DNA from: Enoplolaimus lenunculus
Taxonomy: Eukaryota; Nematoda; Enoplea; Enoplida; Thoracostomopsidae
Length of the DNA stretch: 64,000 nucleotides
Assembly: GCA_030248215.1 (NCBI GenBank)
Contig: JASANG010002792.1
Span: forward strand, 248,001-312,000
Direction: 5' to 3'
Both the position numbers and the translations under genes were made by a program. The notes under the pieces are model-generated. The model had not been told where the DNA came from, did no database searches, and worked only from the letters and a program-made list of their open reading frames with translations. Below are positions 1 through 15,000 of the stretch, piece after piece (positions within the stretch are counted from its first letter, which is position 1; every line of letters starts with the position of its first letter).

Positions 1-95
1 AACGATTAACACTGAAGGTATAAATAAGCACTACTCTCCGTTGAAGAAAGGGCTTGGCTTGAAAATGGAACCTGCTTCAGCTGTGGACAAAGAAG
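1..95 (+). CDS. Exon (5' partial), matrin-finger gene
   Basis: The frame is open from base 2 (TINTEGINKHYSPLKKGLGL and onward) to a GT donor at 96, leaving phase 1. The length and phase match every following exon. There is no initiator here, so the exon or gene continues to the left. Confidence 0.6.
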
Positions 96-3000
96 GTAGC
101 CATGTTATTGCTGAACTGAAAATATGTATTTCGTTATAGATTCAAGGTCTATGTTAGAAAATAACTCTTGCTGTCTGGGAAAATTTTTAACTAAAACTTT
201 TTCAGTTTTTTTCAACCCAACTCAGTCATTTGGTATGCAAATACATAATATAGACGTTTATTGTACATCTTTGATATATTAGCTGGGTTTATGTACGGGA
301 ATTGAGTTAAGTGTAGTTTTTGACACAGTTCTCCGAAAAATGCCAAAGCTACATAAGGCTTTCGAGCATAGTTCAGGAAATTTTTTTATTTTTTAACTTC
401 AATTTTGGGCCAGCGAACTTGAATCATATGTACACAATACAGCTTGTAATTCCTAATTGAGAGCTGGGCAGTGCTACGATTCTGTTGGTTACCAGTCGTA
501 GTGGGACTACATGTATTGAGCGAAGCTCGATTACACTTAAGCAACTAAGCTAATATGCAAATTACTTTTCAGCTAACTATTCAGTTATCGGTTTTGGAGA
601 TTTGTGAATAATTTATTTAGATTCCTCGCACCCAAAAAACCTTCAGTAACCCTAAAAATTAGTGAAATATTGCAAGAAGCCCTAATTTAAACTTATCAAA
701 TATGCTGATATGCTAATTAGCTATTAGCTAGCTATTGAATTATCGGTTTTGAAGGTTTGTAGACAATTTGTTTAGGTTTCTCGTGCCCAAAAACCCTTAA
801 TTGCTGAAATTAGATTGCTTTTAACCATAATAATTAGTGAAATATTGTAAAAAGTCCTAATTTAGGATAATCAGTTATGCTAATATGCAAATTTGCTATT
901 AGTTAACAATTCAATTATCGGTTTTAATGATCAGGGGCTATCTATCCTACTGAAACAATATATGATTGCGACCGTTCTGATGTGTTCCATCTTTATCCTT
1001 GGTTTGAACAAATAACAGTCCGAAACATTAACGCTTTTGTTATGTTTGTATTTTTCGAAAAAATATCTTATATTTGAAACGACTGTTTCAGCTACAGAAG
1101 TAAAGAAATCGGTTCCAAACCTCTTTAGCGCACAGACAAGCGGAGAAAAATCGAAACAACAGACGCTAAAAATGGCAGGTCTGAGCTTTTGTTGAATGCG
1201 TTTACCAATTTTTTTTAGAAATTTACATTAAGAGCAGCTGTTTTCGTATAACGTTTGGCAACATGTGGAGCCTTTAACTGCTGATGTATGACGGCAAACC
1301 TGTTGCACACACAGAGTTATTTCACCTATCTTGTAGAAGTAGAGACCATAAAAATATCGTGACTACACGTTTGAGGGTGTTAGTATGCTTCTATATTTTT
1401 GGTCACATAGCTTTAGGTCGCCAAGGTAAAAGCATACATGTGAATAATAACTCTTATTCAGTTTTGTGAGGCGCAAGGATTATCGGTTGCGGTTCTATTT
1501 GTACTGTAATTATTTTTATTTATATTTATAGAAAACATGCAAAAGACAATTTCGGCCAGCTCTGCTAGTCCAGTGGTTTCGGCAGGACCTACGTCTGGAG
1601 TAAATGATGAAGTTATAAATGAAACAAAACAATTACTCAAAAAAGGTACACGGTTTGAATAGTCGCTTAGGTATAACAATTGATACAATCGTTCATCACC
1701 TTTGTGTTATTCTAAACGATCTAAAACCTCTTTGTTTTTGAATATAGTATTTCCAGATGACATACAAAATAATATTTTCTGCGTAATAATTTAAACTCAT
1801 GTAATAATTGCTCAGACCGTCCTAGCGAGCTTTTTTAACATCGAAGATATTTTTGTCATGTACCACGTTTTTGTAATGTTTTAGCTGCAGAAGTAAAGAA
1901 ACCACTACCAGCTTCAAATCTGTCTAAGCCTCAGACTAGTGGAGAAAAATCGAAACAAGTGATACCTAAAGTAGCAGGTCTGTTTTTCACTGGTTGAAAC
2001 TGCCGAGTAATGTCGTGTTTAATGTCAAAATTTATCGTGCAGAGCATTACATTTATCCTAAAATAAAGATGTTCACAGTTCTTGCTGCTTAGCGGCAACT
2101 TTGGAAGAACACGCCTTTACATCAATATTTGAAATAGCAATGGAATGGGGAATATTTGTGACAAGACTTAATTCCCAGTTTATCTTGAACATACGCATCA
2201 ACCTTGCCAATTGATTCTGTTTTACTGCTACGCTAAGGTACATAGCATACTCTTGAGTATGCAATTATTAAGTAAATTTTTCGCATTTTTTGCATTTTTA
2301 AGTTTTGGATTTTAGATATGCTGACTGCGAAAAGTATTGCTTTTACAAAATATAGCGACGCGTTCATTTGGCCAGCGATAGACGCATGTGAAGAACCCTT
2401 GATTGGTTTGTCCAATTTTCATAGCGTTAATTATTCGTACGAAACTAATTGTTGGAGAGAAACTAAACCATTGCGGTGAAACCCGCCGTTGTGGTCAAAC
2501 CAATTGGGGTGAAATCCACCGTTGGGGGGTTGAAATGAACCGCTGGTGTGAAGCCTACCATTGGCGTGAAACCAAGCGTTGGTGAAACCAACTGCTGGGG
2601 TAAAACCATGTTGGAATGAAATCAACCTTGCAGCGAAACCATCCGTTGGAATGACATTAAGCATTGGGATCTGCTTGAGTACCAACATGATAACTAAATT
2701 GGAAACCCGCACTCATACAGGTGTATGAACAGTCGTGTTTATACGATTGGTAAAGTTGTATTGTACTCGAGTAGTATTTTAGTGTTACTGTTTTCTATTC
2801 TAGGTATTTGGTTGGTGTATGAGTACAAACCAGACGATCCACAATACGAACCCGGATACTTGTGTAGGATTTGCAAATGCCGGTTAATGGCTGACAAGGT
2901 TGTTGATCATGTGACAGGCACAAATCATAGACTTGTTTACGTGGTATGTCTGAGAATATATAAAGGGTGTTTTGCTTTTTCAGAACAAGAACCGTGTTGC

Positions 3001-6000
3001 ACACAATAACCAATTTCACATCCGTTCATTTGCTTGATATGTTGTTTTTCAACGTAAGGTCCGTATGCTAACGTTTCTTTTTAAATTCCCGAGGCGCTAG
3101 TGCCCCATGTAACTTCTGTATTGAGGTCAAACTGAATTTTTCGTCTGATTATAGTTTTGCGACCAAAGTAGTTTATTTAGATTTTAAATAATTAGTATTA
3201 ATATTTTGCATATAAAAGCACAAGCCGTAACACCAACGGTATTCAATGCAATGTATAAAACAATTACGGAACAAGTAAATAGCATGTCACAGAAATAAAA
3301 AATGCTTCGTCGAGTGAATTATTTACTACACGCCTTGCTGCAGCAACTAGGACTTAAATACTTAAAAGTTTGACACTTAAGCCCGTATTCTCAAAAGTAC
3401 ATATGTAGCATCTATCACCGGTTGATGATAGGTCCTGTAGCTTTGGAACCAGCGGATGGTGAGGTTCGAAATTCTCGCGTTTGATTTGTCCTACTTCTGT
3501 ACCAATTTTGAGATCTGCAACTGCAGATAGATGTTCGTCTGTTTGAAAACCTATCGCTAATTGATGATAGGTGCTATACGCATTTTAAAATATGGGTCTT
3601 AGATTTTAAATTGCCTTCCGAAAGCCTGAAATTCTTATAGATTCTTTGAAGTTTATTATCCGCGCTAACTTGAGCCTTGTTTTGCATCTTAAGTTTCTAA
3701 GTATATTTTTGAAGATGTTAGTTGAGATAACTCCTGAAGCAAAATGTTTTGTCAAAAAGTGTGAAAGTTTATATATCGTTTTGTGCGGCTTTACTGTTTT
3801 GGTTGCGCTACTTATCGCCGTGGACAGTTGGTTTATAAATCATTGTATGTATTCAACCTTTTGTTATTAATCTGTTAACGGCGCAAAGTGGATGATATTG
3901 GTACTGAATATACCTTTCTGTGTTTGTTGCATGGCGTTATTTATTGTCGCACCTCTATGTAGCAATATCAGTGGAAGACTAAACGACAAATGGCCACTTC
4001 ACAAAATAAATTTTACAATTCGTCATTTATCCGAACACTCGGTGACTACTTTTTATAACATATGTGCCAAGCAGGGCACACATGTTATATCCGAGTTATT
4101 CATCCTATTTATTATATTCGTACCACTACAACATTAAACAACATTTTAGTTCTTCCGAACTTGACTAGCACTGAAAACGACCACAATTTTGCAGGCCTCG
4201 TTACCTGCGTGTGCTCACCCAGAATGAGTGAACGACTTAGTACGGCTTCCTGTCTATCAAAGATTTTGTGTCACAATATGGGTTGTAGGCAGTAGGTACT
4301 GACATTCGGCGATGCTTATAAGCCAGAAGCAATAACGACTAGAATTTTTTCAGGACATGCTGTTAACCGCTTTGGTGAAATAGAAGCTTGCTACAAACGC
4401 AACTGAACTACATAAGCTAAGTAATCGCCGAATTCCCTGTTCGCAAAATGATACATCACTGCAAAAGGACGCGTAAAATGGTTATCTCAAAAGTACCATG
4501 CTGCGTCAAACGTGCCTCCTAAATAGCCCGGGCGCCTTAGAATTTTTTCTACAACTAGTTTAGCTCACACGGTCAGGCACGAGTTAGCTGTACCGTTACG
4601 ATGCGAATGGATCAAGACGTTAAATGAGTTAAAGCTCATTTTTCGAATCTGCTTGTTCACCAATATTCGTAGGAAATATTAATACATATTGCATTACTAC
4701 GGCAGAGTCGTGTTGCATGCGTTTCTCTGTGTTAAACAATAAATTATAAAAAATATACTTGCTTGTTTCAAGCTTTAAAGTAGTTATAGTATACAACTTT
4801 TTTGCACAGTTAGAATATGATGCATATCTGCGTGTTGGTTGAACCGCAGTTTGTTGCGTAGCTGTTGTACTTTTTTGCATGCTGTACAAGCAGTATCACT
4901 AAAGTTTAGTTGATTATGTATGCGGTCAATGCTTTGCTGAAACAAAATACTCAGTAATTTTGGGGTTAGTAAATCTAAGTGAAGCAGTACTATTATAGAG
5001 CCCTTCACGAAAATTTTGCTGCGGATGCGGTGCGGCTCAAACCCACGACGTACGGATTACCGGTACGCTGCTCTAACCACTGAGATACGCAGCCATGCAA
5101 ACATTTCACATCAACAATTGCGTAGTATATCTATATAATTATAAGGGAACATATATGTATTTTGGGCACTATCCGGCCGATTTGTTTAAGTATGCAATTT
5201 TCTATGTAATTAAAGCTAGAACGCAACACATACGTGTGTTGGTCGCAGCAGTTTCAGCTGATTTGTTTTAAGTATGCAATGTACATAAAACTGGTCCTGC
5301 TTAGACCCCGGCAAAAAACGTGATGGCCCCGAGGCATCTCTAGTATATATTTTGCTTGCCGAAATTGCTCTTTTTTCGTATGTTTAATCCAAATACACTG
5401 TTTTTGAATTACCGACTATCTGTGTTGTTTTGTTATTGACTGTTTTATCTGTAATTCTAGGCATTCATACTAAGACCAAAGGTATTTTCAGCAAGGTTCT
5501 TGTGGTTGGCTGAACTGCTAAGAACGGCTGAATGTAAATGATATGTTTCTCGTAAAATCGCAGCTGTAGGCTAAATGAATTTGGTTCAATAACCGAAAAA
5601 TTTACTATTCGTGCTCAAATAATAATCTATTTTGGAAACTATCATACGTTACATGAAGGATATTTTACCCTGCATATCATGTAGTGATGCTCAGATTTAA
5701 CTCGGCACTTATGAATTAACATGTTAATGTGTAAATATGTGTTGAGCTAAAGAGTACTGCTAGGTAGCGAATCAATGGATGTATCGTATTCCGATCTTTT
5801 TTCGTTCGTGTAGACAGACTCTATAGGCTCTATGTCAAGTACGCTCTCGCAGATGCACATTGTCTACTCCAACAATTGTGCGGAAAACAGATTAATAAGG
5901 CTGCTGAATTACAAGCGGTTAAGTTATTAAGCATAATTTTTGTCGATGGCAAAGTCATTGCAAATGACATTGAGGCAGCAATCGATAGGCCTTGATAGCG

Positions 6001-9000
6001 TTCTGTCTGTCAAAGGTTCCTGTCGTTGAAGTGTGCGACCGGATATTAATTTGCCGGATACAAATATTTAGCTTTTTCCCGAAACATGAATCTGATATAG
6101 GATATTGTATATGTTAATGATACATTTTTCGCAATATTTTTAGCGTGGTCAAGGTTTTCGTCTGTTATAAAGTTCATAATTGTTGCTGATAAACTGAAAT
6201 TATTTCAAGCAAAATGTGTTTTCGCTCGCTTACATAAGTTAAAAGTGTCTGAAAATGTAACAAAAACTTGAACTTCTTGACTTGCCCACCAATCCAACTT
6301 GTCTTGTCCGGAAACGTGATCGCAGCAAGATGTTAAGTATGTTGACTTGTCAACAACAGGTTTTGATATTCGGCACCGCAATCGTATATATCCGGTATCC
6401 GGTAGGTTTATACCGAAACCGGATACGGATATCAGCTTTTACCGGATATTAAACCAGAACCGGATATCCGGTCGCACCATGTGTCGTTGTGCATAAAAGT
6501 CAATTCTGTTTAGATCACAAGTATACAAGCTAAAACTTCGTCGGCGAAGTGGCGCAATACTTTTGGCGACTCGTTAAAATTTTAAAGATTTAAGAATTTG
6601 TGGTCGTTTCTTTGTTTTAAAGTTGTTTCTAAATCTAAAATTGATTGGTTATTGTAAGGTCAAGTGTTACAAACCCGGAAACGCTGATATTTTCTACACA
6701 TCTGTTCAATTATGTGGCTGAAACGGGGCTTCTAACAATTGCCTTGTAGCGTATTCTTGATCCGGATCTATGAATTTGTGTATCTGATAGACCGTACTTG
6801 ATAACTTCATCCGTATAGCACTTCTTATCAGGCCGTTTTCTATTGCCCGACGAGATAACTAACTTATTAGAATGAGTGCGTTTATCAAAACCCGCTTGTG
6901 TTTTATCTAATAGCACAATTGTGTAATTTTGTTTTATGCTGAAAGCTAAGTTCTGAATTTAGGTATGGTTTCGCAACATCATACACTTTATTTGTTTTTA
7001 TTTTATTTGACTCTATATATATGTATATTCGTTTCGTCCGTAGATGTATTTGCTGTTCCGTTAGTTTTGATGTATATCATGTTCTTTAAATTATCAATAC
7101 AGTGGCTACATTTGCTAATAAGTTTTAGGTTTGCAATTAAATGAAACATTGATTATTTTTGCTTGTAGCTGTAATGCCGGTGATGAAGTAAGTTTATTTC
7201 TCCGATAAGATTTGAAAATAAACGTGTTTGAAAACATAACATGTGTTGTTTGAAAGATATTTGTTAGTAGAATTTGTAATTTATTGCAGCAGCAGCACTA
7301 TCCATCACACTACCGAACACTTCCTGCAATCCCGGATGAGAATGCTGACCAATATGCTGTTGAACAATTTCGTCTTAAACTAAATGAAGTGGCTTTAAAA
7401 ATTGAAAATCGTGAAGGAAAACGTTCGATTTCTCGTCGTTTGGTCCAGCCTGTTGATAAACGAATATGTCGACGATTAAAGATGCCAATTGCTGATTCGG
7501 AGCAGAAAGGAGCAGGTTAGTTTTTATAAGTATACTACTGGCTTGTTACGTTAAGTCATTATTGTTTACGTTATGGTTGTTTGTTGTTCTTTGCAGGGTG
7601 CAACCGGAATTACAATTTACCGGAACCGGAATTTGAAAATTTTACCGGAACCGGAAACGGAACCGGAAAGTGAAAAATGCATTTCACCAAAAATTTCATT
7701 TTATTCTTATTTTTTGCTCTATTATTTGTGAAATAACCTTAGTCGAACATAGGTATTTGTTTTATTTGTTGTATTTTAGATTTCGTCGTCGACTGAAGTG
7801 ACATCCACCATCATTGGCTTATATTTGGAGTACAAGTGGCTTTCAAAAGAGATTCTTAAAAATTAGCAAAGTTAAGAAAACGGCCAAATTATAACACCGG
7901 AATTTTTAAATCCGGCAAAAATTTACCGGAACCGGAACCGGAAGGTGAAAAAATGCCGGAACCGGAATTCCGGTTGCACCCTGGTTCTTTGAGATGGTAT
8001 CCCGAGTAGTTTACTACTAAAACGATTTCGTGGTATTCAACTATGCTTGGGTAACCATTGGTTTGCTTGTTGCATTTGAGTATTGTGTTTTCCAATTATC
8101 GTATTATGTGAAGGAAATATTAATCCGATTTTTGAGCTTTTCATAAAGTTTTAAAATGGCTTACATGTTCATTTTCTTATTAAACGATCTGGGCTGCCCA
8201 TCGTTAATTGGTTAAAAGTTTAGTTTATTTAACGTCATGGCTTTGATCTGAAACACGCAGACTAATGTCTTGTATATACTTAGGTTTTAGTTAGCGGGTA
8301 AACATAGGCCGTCTCATTTACCGATTTTCCAATAAAATTTAGAGCCGTCTCATTTGCCCAACACTGGGCTGTTCCATATGAAGCTGTTCCGTTTTTCCAT
8401 TTGCCCATAACATGGCTATCCCATGCCCTTCCCCCACAACCCGTGAAAATATAGAGTTGTTCCATTTTTACATTTGTCCGAAAAAGAATTTCTAAGTGAA
8501 TATATAAAGACGTTCATTTTCTCAACGAAACTATGTAGCTGTCGTATCAGTATTTTACTTTTTAATTTATACCTAGGCGCCAATTGGCGACTAACCATAA
8601 ATTTTCAGGGACCAGTTTTTAAACTAAAGCGTCAAAGAGAAGTTTAAGTAGTAGTCAAAAACCTATCACCGATGCCAAATTCAAATTGCTTTCAGTTGAA
8701 AAGGTAAATTCACTGTAAACGCATTTGTTTTTTGCCAAATCGCAACTTTGACTTTGTCAATTATTTTTAGTCGGCAAACGATTTCAGATGATGTGATTTT
8801 AACGTTTTTGCATAACTCACATGTGATTCATCACTTTTTCAACAAAAAGTTGAATAAAATAACACCCAAAAATTTTGCTGCAAAGTTGGCCATACAAAGA
8901 AATCGACTTGGCATCAGTTCGTTAGTTCGGTGCCATGGAGCCTGGATTGTCGAAAAATAAACTCGGTGTCTCATTTGCCCAGGATAGTACTGTCCCAATA

Positions 9001-12000
9001 GTATCCGTCCGTGTTAAAATATAGAGCTGACCCGTTTTCTCATTTGTCCGAAAAAGTATCAAGACAGAGGGTTACCTTTAACTCGCGCTCGAGTTCGAGC
9101 GTCGTGTTGAAACTTTTGATGTTTATGGATGGATAAAAATAACCAAATAACATTGTATACGAGATAATAATTACTATGGAGCTATTTAAATTAATCATAT
9201 TGTATATGGCTAATTAAAATGGACATCATGTGGGTCCTTTGATAACAATAGTACTGGACGAAAACCGAGACGTTCAAAACAAAATTATAGCTAAAATTTA
9301 CAAAAAATTTTCCTAAAAACGATGCTTGGCTTCCCAGGGTTGTTCAATGGTATTCTAATTCCTAGAATTACGCTTAAAACTTTAATTAAGGGTCAGCCGA
9401 TCCTTTTTTCAACGCAGGGGTTTCGAACTGAGTATATGGTAACAGGTTCCATCAATGACGCTTTTAAATTCCTCCTACTGCAATAACTTTAATACTCCAC
9501 TCTAACGTAAGACCAGTTGTAGTGGGGTTACATGTTTTGAGCGAAGCTCAAACACACCCATGCAATTAAGCTAATATGCATATTACTTATTAGCTAACTA
9601 TTCATTTATCGGTTTTGGTGATTTCTGAACAGTTTAGATTTCTCGCACCCAAAAATGCTCCAGTAACCCTAAAAATTAGTGAAGATTGCAAAAAGCCCTA
9701 ATTTAGGCTTATCAAATATGCTAATATACAAATTAGCTATTAGCTAACAATTGAATTAACGGTTTTGAAGGTTTTTAGACAATTTATTCAGATTCCTCGT
9801 GCCAAAAACATTTTAGTAAAATATTGTAAAAAAATGCTAATTTAGGACAATCAGTTATGCTAATATGCAAACTAGCTATTAGCTAACTATTCAGTTATCG
9901 TTTTTGAAGGTCAGTAGACACTTTATTCAAATTCCTCGCACGCAAAAACCCTTTACTGCTGAAATTAGACTGCGTGTAACCATAATAATTAGTGAACAAA
10001 GAGTCTTAATTTATTCTTGTCAGTTATGCTAATATACAAACTTGCTATTAGCTAACTATTCAATTATCGGTTTTGAACTTTCGTGGACAATTCATTCAGA
10101 TTCCTTGTGCCCATAAACCCTTTATTGCTGACATTAGGTTTCTTGTAACCCTAATAATTAGTCAAATATTGTGAAAAGTCCTAATTTAGGATAATCAATT
10201 ATACTAATATGCAAATTAGCTATTAACTAATTATTCAATTAGTTTTTGAAAGTTTGTAGACAATTTATTCAGATTCCTCGCACCTAACAACTTAGTGAAA
10301 TATCTTAAAAAGTTCTAATTTAGGCTTAACCAATTATGCAAATTAGCCTGTGGGTAATAAACGGTTTAAAATTTTAAAGCACCAAGTTGAGGTTAACACA
10401 CCAGGATAACAGGCTTTCAAACAAAAAAAGTTTATCATAATTGGTTCAACGGTTCTTGAGATTCTTTTCGGACGGACAAACGGACATCCACCTTTGACCC
10501 CCGAGCACAAAATATAAAACGCTTCGCGAAACTTCGAGCGAAAAGCCACAATTGCGTTTTCCACCCGCTGATCGTACTCTGCACTTTTTCCACAAAAACA
10601 CGGTGCATTGCAAAATTCAATGCACATCTGATTCAGTTACAGTGTTAGGCTTGTCCTGCGGTTCGAATCATTCCAAGAAGAATGAAATTCTAGTGGATAT
10701 GCTTTAAATATATATTTACGGCGAATTCCTAAATACGGTCACTCCTTGTTTTACCAACCGGCATGACGTCTACCTAAGCGTTTAATGGTTTTGCTCACAT
10801 CACACCAACGGATTCAAACTGTTTCCGTTAATTTTCTGCATCATGGATGTAGCATAAATCACTGTTGTTAGTCGGGAAAAATTACCGGAATAAAATGGCG
10901 GAAAAAATGGAAAAATATTAAACGATTCTTAAATATAATTTGCAACTAAATATGATATGAAGTGACGTTACTTAGATAACATGTAACTAATTTATATGCA
11001 ACACAATAACAGTGACCGTGCTTATATGCACGGCAGGACACATTATATGTCCGAAAAGAACAAAAATTTCAGCACATTAATATATAAATGGATTTCTGAA
11101 TTGAAGCATTACCACGAAATTTAATTTAAAACTAGATATGCATCTCCGTTGGTTCGCTAACCAGGTTTTGGCGACGGTGGGGTCAAATCTAGGGCGCCCA
11201 AAATTGAAAGCTTTCAGTAATTGAAAGGTTTTGATGTCAGAGGAAACCTATATATATACTTACGTACAAAAACAAGTGTGACTACTGCAGCTCGCTCCAC
11301 TCATGAGTTTTTAATGTTTTGATGACCTAATCTGACTATTCCACGCCCAAACATAAATTTTTGAAAAACTCGAATTATTAAGGTCCCAAGTTCTCCCATA
11401 TGAAAAAATTTTTTTATCAAAAAATTAGACAAATTATATATACTATTCGACACAGGTTGCGGAGCTTCTACGAATATTGGTAAATATTCCCCAATCAGAT
11501 GTCTGGGTAACGAGTTATTGTCAAATAACTAAATTTGGCGCTGAAGCATGATCGCTGGCAGCGCGCCAAATCAGTTATTTGACAACGACTTGTCAAGCAG
11601 AATCACGAGTTCAAATATGCAAAAAGTTCCAAAATCTAAGCATTTTCTGAATAACATGACATTTGTCAATCTAAGTTTTCCGTACAGTTACAAAACTTCT
11701 AGTTCCGATTTCGATTACAATTCTGGTAGAAATTTGCTGTTCCTGCCCCCACCTCTTCCGCAGGTATTGCATATGATTTGTATATGTACCTATCCTAACA
11801 AGTTTATATGCATTGAATGAAAAACACGTTTGTATTTCATAGGAGCTATCGAAACCACAGTAGGAAGTCGGTAAGGATTTTTTAACTCGACCCGTACTTT
11901 ACCCATGCAAACAAGAATTTATTACCCGCGGGTATACCTGCGCAAACAAGATCTACCCACGATCCGCCTTTTACCCGCGCCTGATATCAAACCAGTATTT

Positions 12001-15000
12001 CAAAGATAGCTGGTGATTCGTGCTTTAATGAAGTTTTGCGATATAGCTTCAATGAATTTTACATATAAAATATTACTAGAAACAGCAAAATTTAAATCCC
12101 TGCTAAATAAAGCACGGGCAGGACCTGACCAGAAATAAAACAGGCAATAGTGTAGGTTTTCCACCGTAGAACTTAAATGTTTGCCGCGGGTAAAACCTAA
12201 ATTTTTACCCGCGTGATAAAAATCTTTACCCGCGGATATACCCGGGCCTGAAAATTTTTTTACCCGACCGGCATTTAACCGCGGGTAAGCGCGGGTACTC
12301 ATGGGTAATGTCCCACTCTGATCCAAACCACAATGGCTTTACGTTCTGGTGTCCACCAGTATTTTAATACGTTTAAAAAGTTATAAAATTAGTTCCTGTG
12401 GACACCAGCGTTACCATAAAATTCCGATGGCAAACTATAAGCTGTAAACATTTTACCATTTGAGTAATTATCGCCATTGTTTTTTGAACTATTAATGTCG
12501 TAACAGTACCTTTGCAAAAATGACTACCTGATTAAACTGCCTTCGTATTAAGTTTAAGTAGGAATGATAATTGACCATTGAGGCGGCTTCCGTCCTAATT
12601 TGACAGACAAGATTTAATATCAACTGTTGTACTACGACTATATCCAAACGCGAGCTGCTAAGCTTGCTTCAAGCTTGCGGTGCATTCGGATAACGCTGCA
12701 GTGCTGTGCACGTTACTCAAGAACTTCCGCAGCGCACTCGTGCGCAACGCGTTGCTATCGCACTCGTTCCATACCTGTGCGTGCATTCATTTTTTATTCA
12801 CTTGTACAACAAGACAGCGATGCACTTGTGCGCGCATTCGCCTCACTTCGTTCGGCTCGCACAGGGTCTAAATGTTTAATAGATTTTAGACGAAAATAGA
12901 CATGTTGACGGTCGTTTACGTCATAACCTGTGATGTGACTTTTTGCGACTCTGAATATCAGTCTACCTCAAAGCTTTTGATGTACCTATGTGTAATTATC
13001 TGTTATCTCGTGGATGAATTAATAAAGTTTCCCTAAATTATCAGTTTGTTAAAGTGTCCCTTATGAGGGTATTATTTAAGCATTTTTCTGACGATTAAAA
13101 GCGTTGGTGAGTTATCTGTGTGCTAGTCATTCTGAAATTTAGATTGTGGAAATGGTAAGAGTATACACAATCAATCGTGTGTTAATCACCGAGTTCACTT
13201 CGGGTAACCTTATAATGACGCCCAACAATGCGGCGGAGCACGTCGAGTCGTACTGGGATTGCCAGAAAAGTCCAGCGAAGCAAATGTAAAGTGTTTCGAT
13301 AGGAATTTCACACGCTTAGGTATTTAAACGAGTCTGAGTGGCGCGAACGCTACTAACGGAAGGGCGGGCAAGAGAAATAGCTGGGGTCGCGGGGAACCAG
13401 AATGTGATGCAGTAAATTTTTGTTCCCTAAAACTCATGTTGCTGTATGTGCCTTCATTATCTTACATATTAATATATATGCATTCAAACGCCTAAATTCG
13501 TGGTGCTGCTTGGTGCGCTGCACTAAACACCTGTGCAAGCAAACGTACGGAAAGCAACCTGCAGCACAGGGCAGACACATGTAGGAATTGTAATGTGTAA
13601 GGCAGAACTGAAAGTACCCCATCTTACCCTTCACTGCAGAGAAATTCAAGTAAAATAAGACCGCCTGATTTGACAAATTCTTGGTATGTAGTTTTTAGAA
13701 CGGAATGGGTGGTTGTGCTGCGGTGATAAAGTTACCATAGATATGGGATCGCTGAATTTTTTTGGTTGGATTTAAGAGCTTTTATGAGATTAGTACTTTA
13801 CCTGGTTTAATGCTACTTGTCTTATATTACGACTATGTTGTTTTGTCATAACGCACGCACGACATCATTTGTATTCACAATTGTCGTAGATGTATAGCTG
13901 AGGGGCAGTGTAAGCTTAAGCGTGTTTTCGTTTAGGTTTAATTCTAGGCTTTGCTCTTTACGCTGTAAAGTTTAGGTTAAGGCTGGGGGCTTAGGAGTAT
14001 GCCTATACTATTGTTATGACCTTTATCCATACATGGGTCGCAGTATTTTAGGTCTAGCATCAGGCAATCAACCACCGAAGGTATCGTTCAAAGTCATCGC
14101 ACCGCAACTCGTGCTGCCAGGCACGGTATCAAAAGTTGCCAATGATGCTAAATCGAAATTTCAATCAGCGTTGCCAGAAAAAGCTGTTACAGTTGGCGAA
14201 AATGCACAAGAAGTTATTTGTTTAGACGATGACGGTGATAAAGGCCGAAAGACGGTAGTGGAAGGCAACAAAACGACCGGTGGTGAGGTTTGTGTCAAAG
14301 CTCAGCAGACGAGAACTTTTAATGTCGTTGATAGTAACGTTGGAGGTAAGCCACTTGATACCATGATTAATAAAACCGGAAATAGCAGCGGTTCAATGGG
14401 TACTTCGAAAAGTCGCGTGGCAGAATGGACAACGGTACGAATTGATTTGACTCAACCAAAACAACCAACAGTACTAACATCGGTTCGTTTGACACCGGTG
14501 TCCACGGCCGAATCAGTAGTCGCAAAATCTTCTGCCAAACCTTTACCTGCAACTGCATCGAATATTCCAACGTTATTTGGCCATAAAGCTAAAGCCCCTC
14601 CTGGTGTCGGAGTTTCTTATATGCCACATGTGTTAAAGTCATCAGTTGTAGTGCCGGCACAGTCATCTTCGATTGCACCATTATCTGGTGGACAATCGCA
14701 AATGGCGTCAGCAGCTTTGCATTATCCGTTTCCACCACCCACAGCTGTGGCACCGATTGTAAATGTGCCTGTAATGCCTCGAATTCCTGCTTCAATAGCC
14801 CCCAGTGCAAATTCGTTTCCACACGTTGGCAGCTTTTCCGTTCCGCCACCGGCGTCTTTGGCGATCCCTCCGGTTTCAGACCCCTCTTGTGTCGCGCAGT
14901 ACATGCCAAGTATACCTCCTCCAATAATCCCCGGGCCATCTGGCGTAGCAAACAGCGGAACCGGACTAGCGACTGGTTTAGGGCAACAAGAAATTTCAAC

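Noticed and set aside
2725-3009. ORF with an apparent N-terminal membrane segment ahead of the zinc finger
   Set aside because: The hydrophobic part is intron sequence read through the TCTAG acceptor; only 2804-2943 fits the phases of its neighbours.
4990-5096. Functional tRNA gene on the minus strand
   Set aside because: Imperfect arms and a conserved non-tRNA tail shared with 30680-30800 and 31675-31745 make it a SINE.
7165-7192. Microexon between the zinc-finger exon and exon 7290
   Set aside because: Direct joining of 2943 to 7290 gives the expected RLVYV-QQHYP finger end and correct phase without it.
13190-13400. GC-richer stretch with a small hairpin, considered as a structured RNA gene
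   Set aside because: No tRNA, 5S, spliceosomal or RNase P landmarks could be recognised; it lies in an intron.
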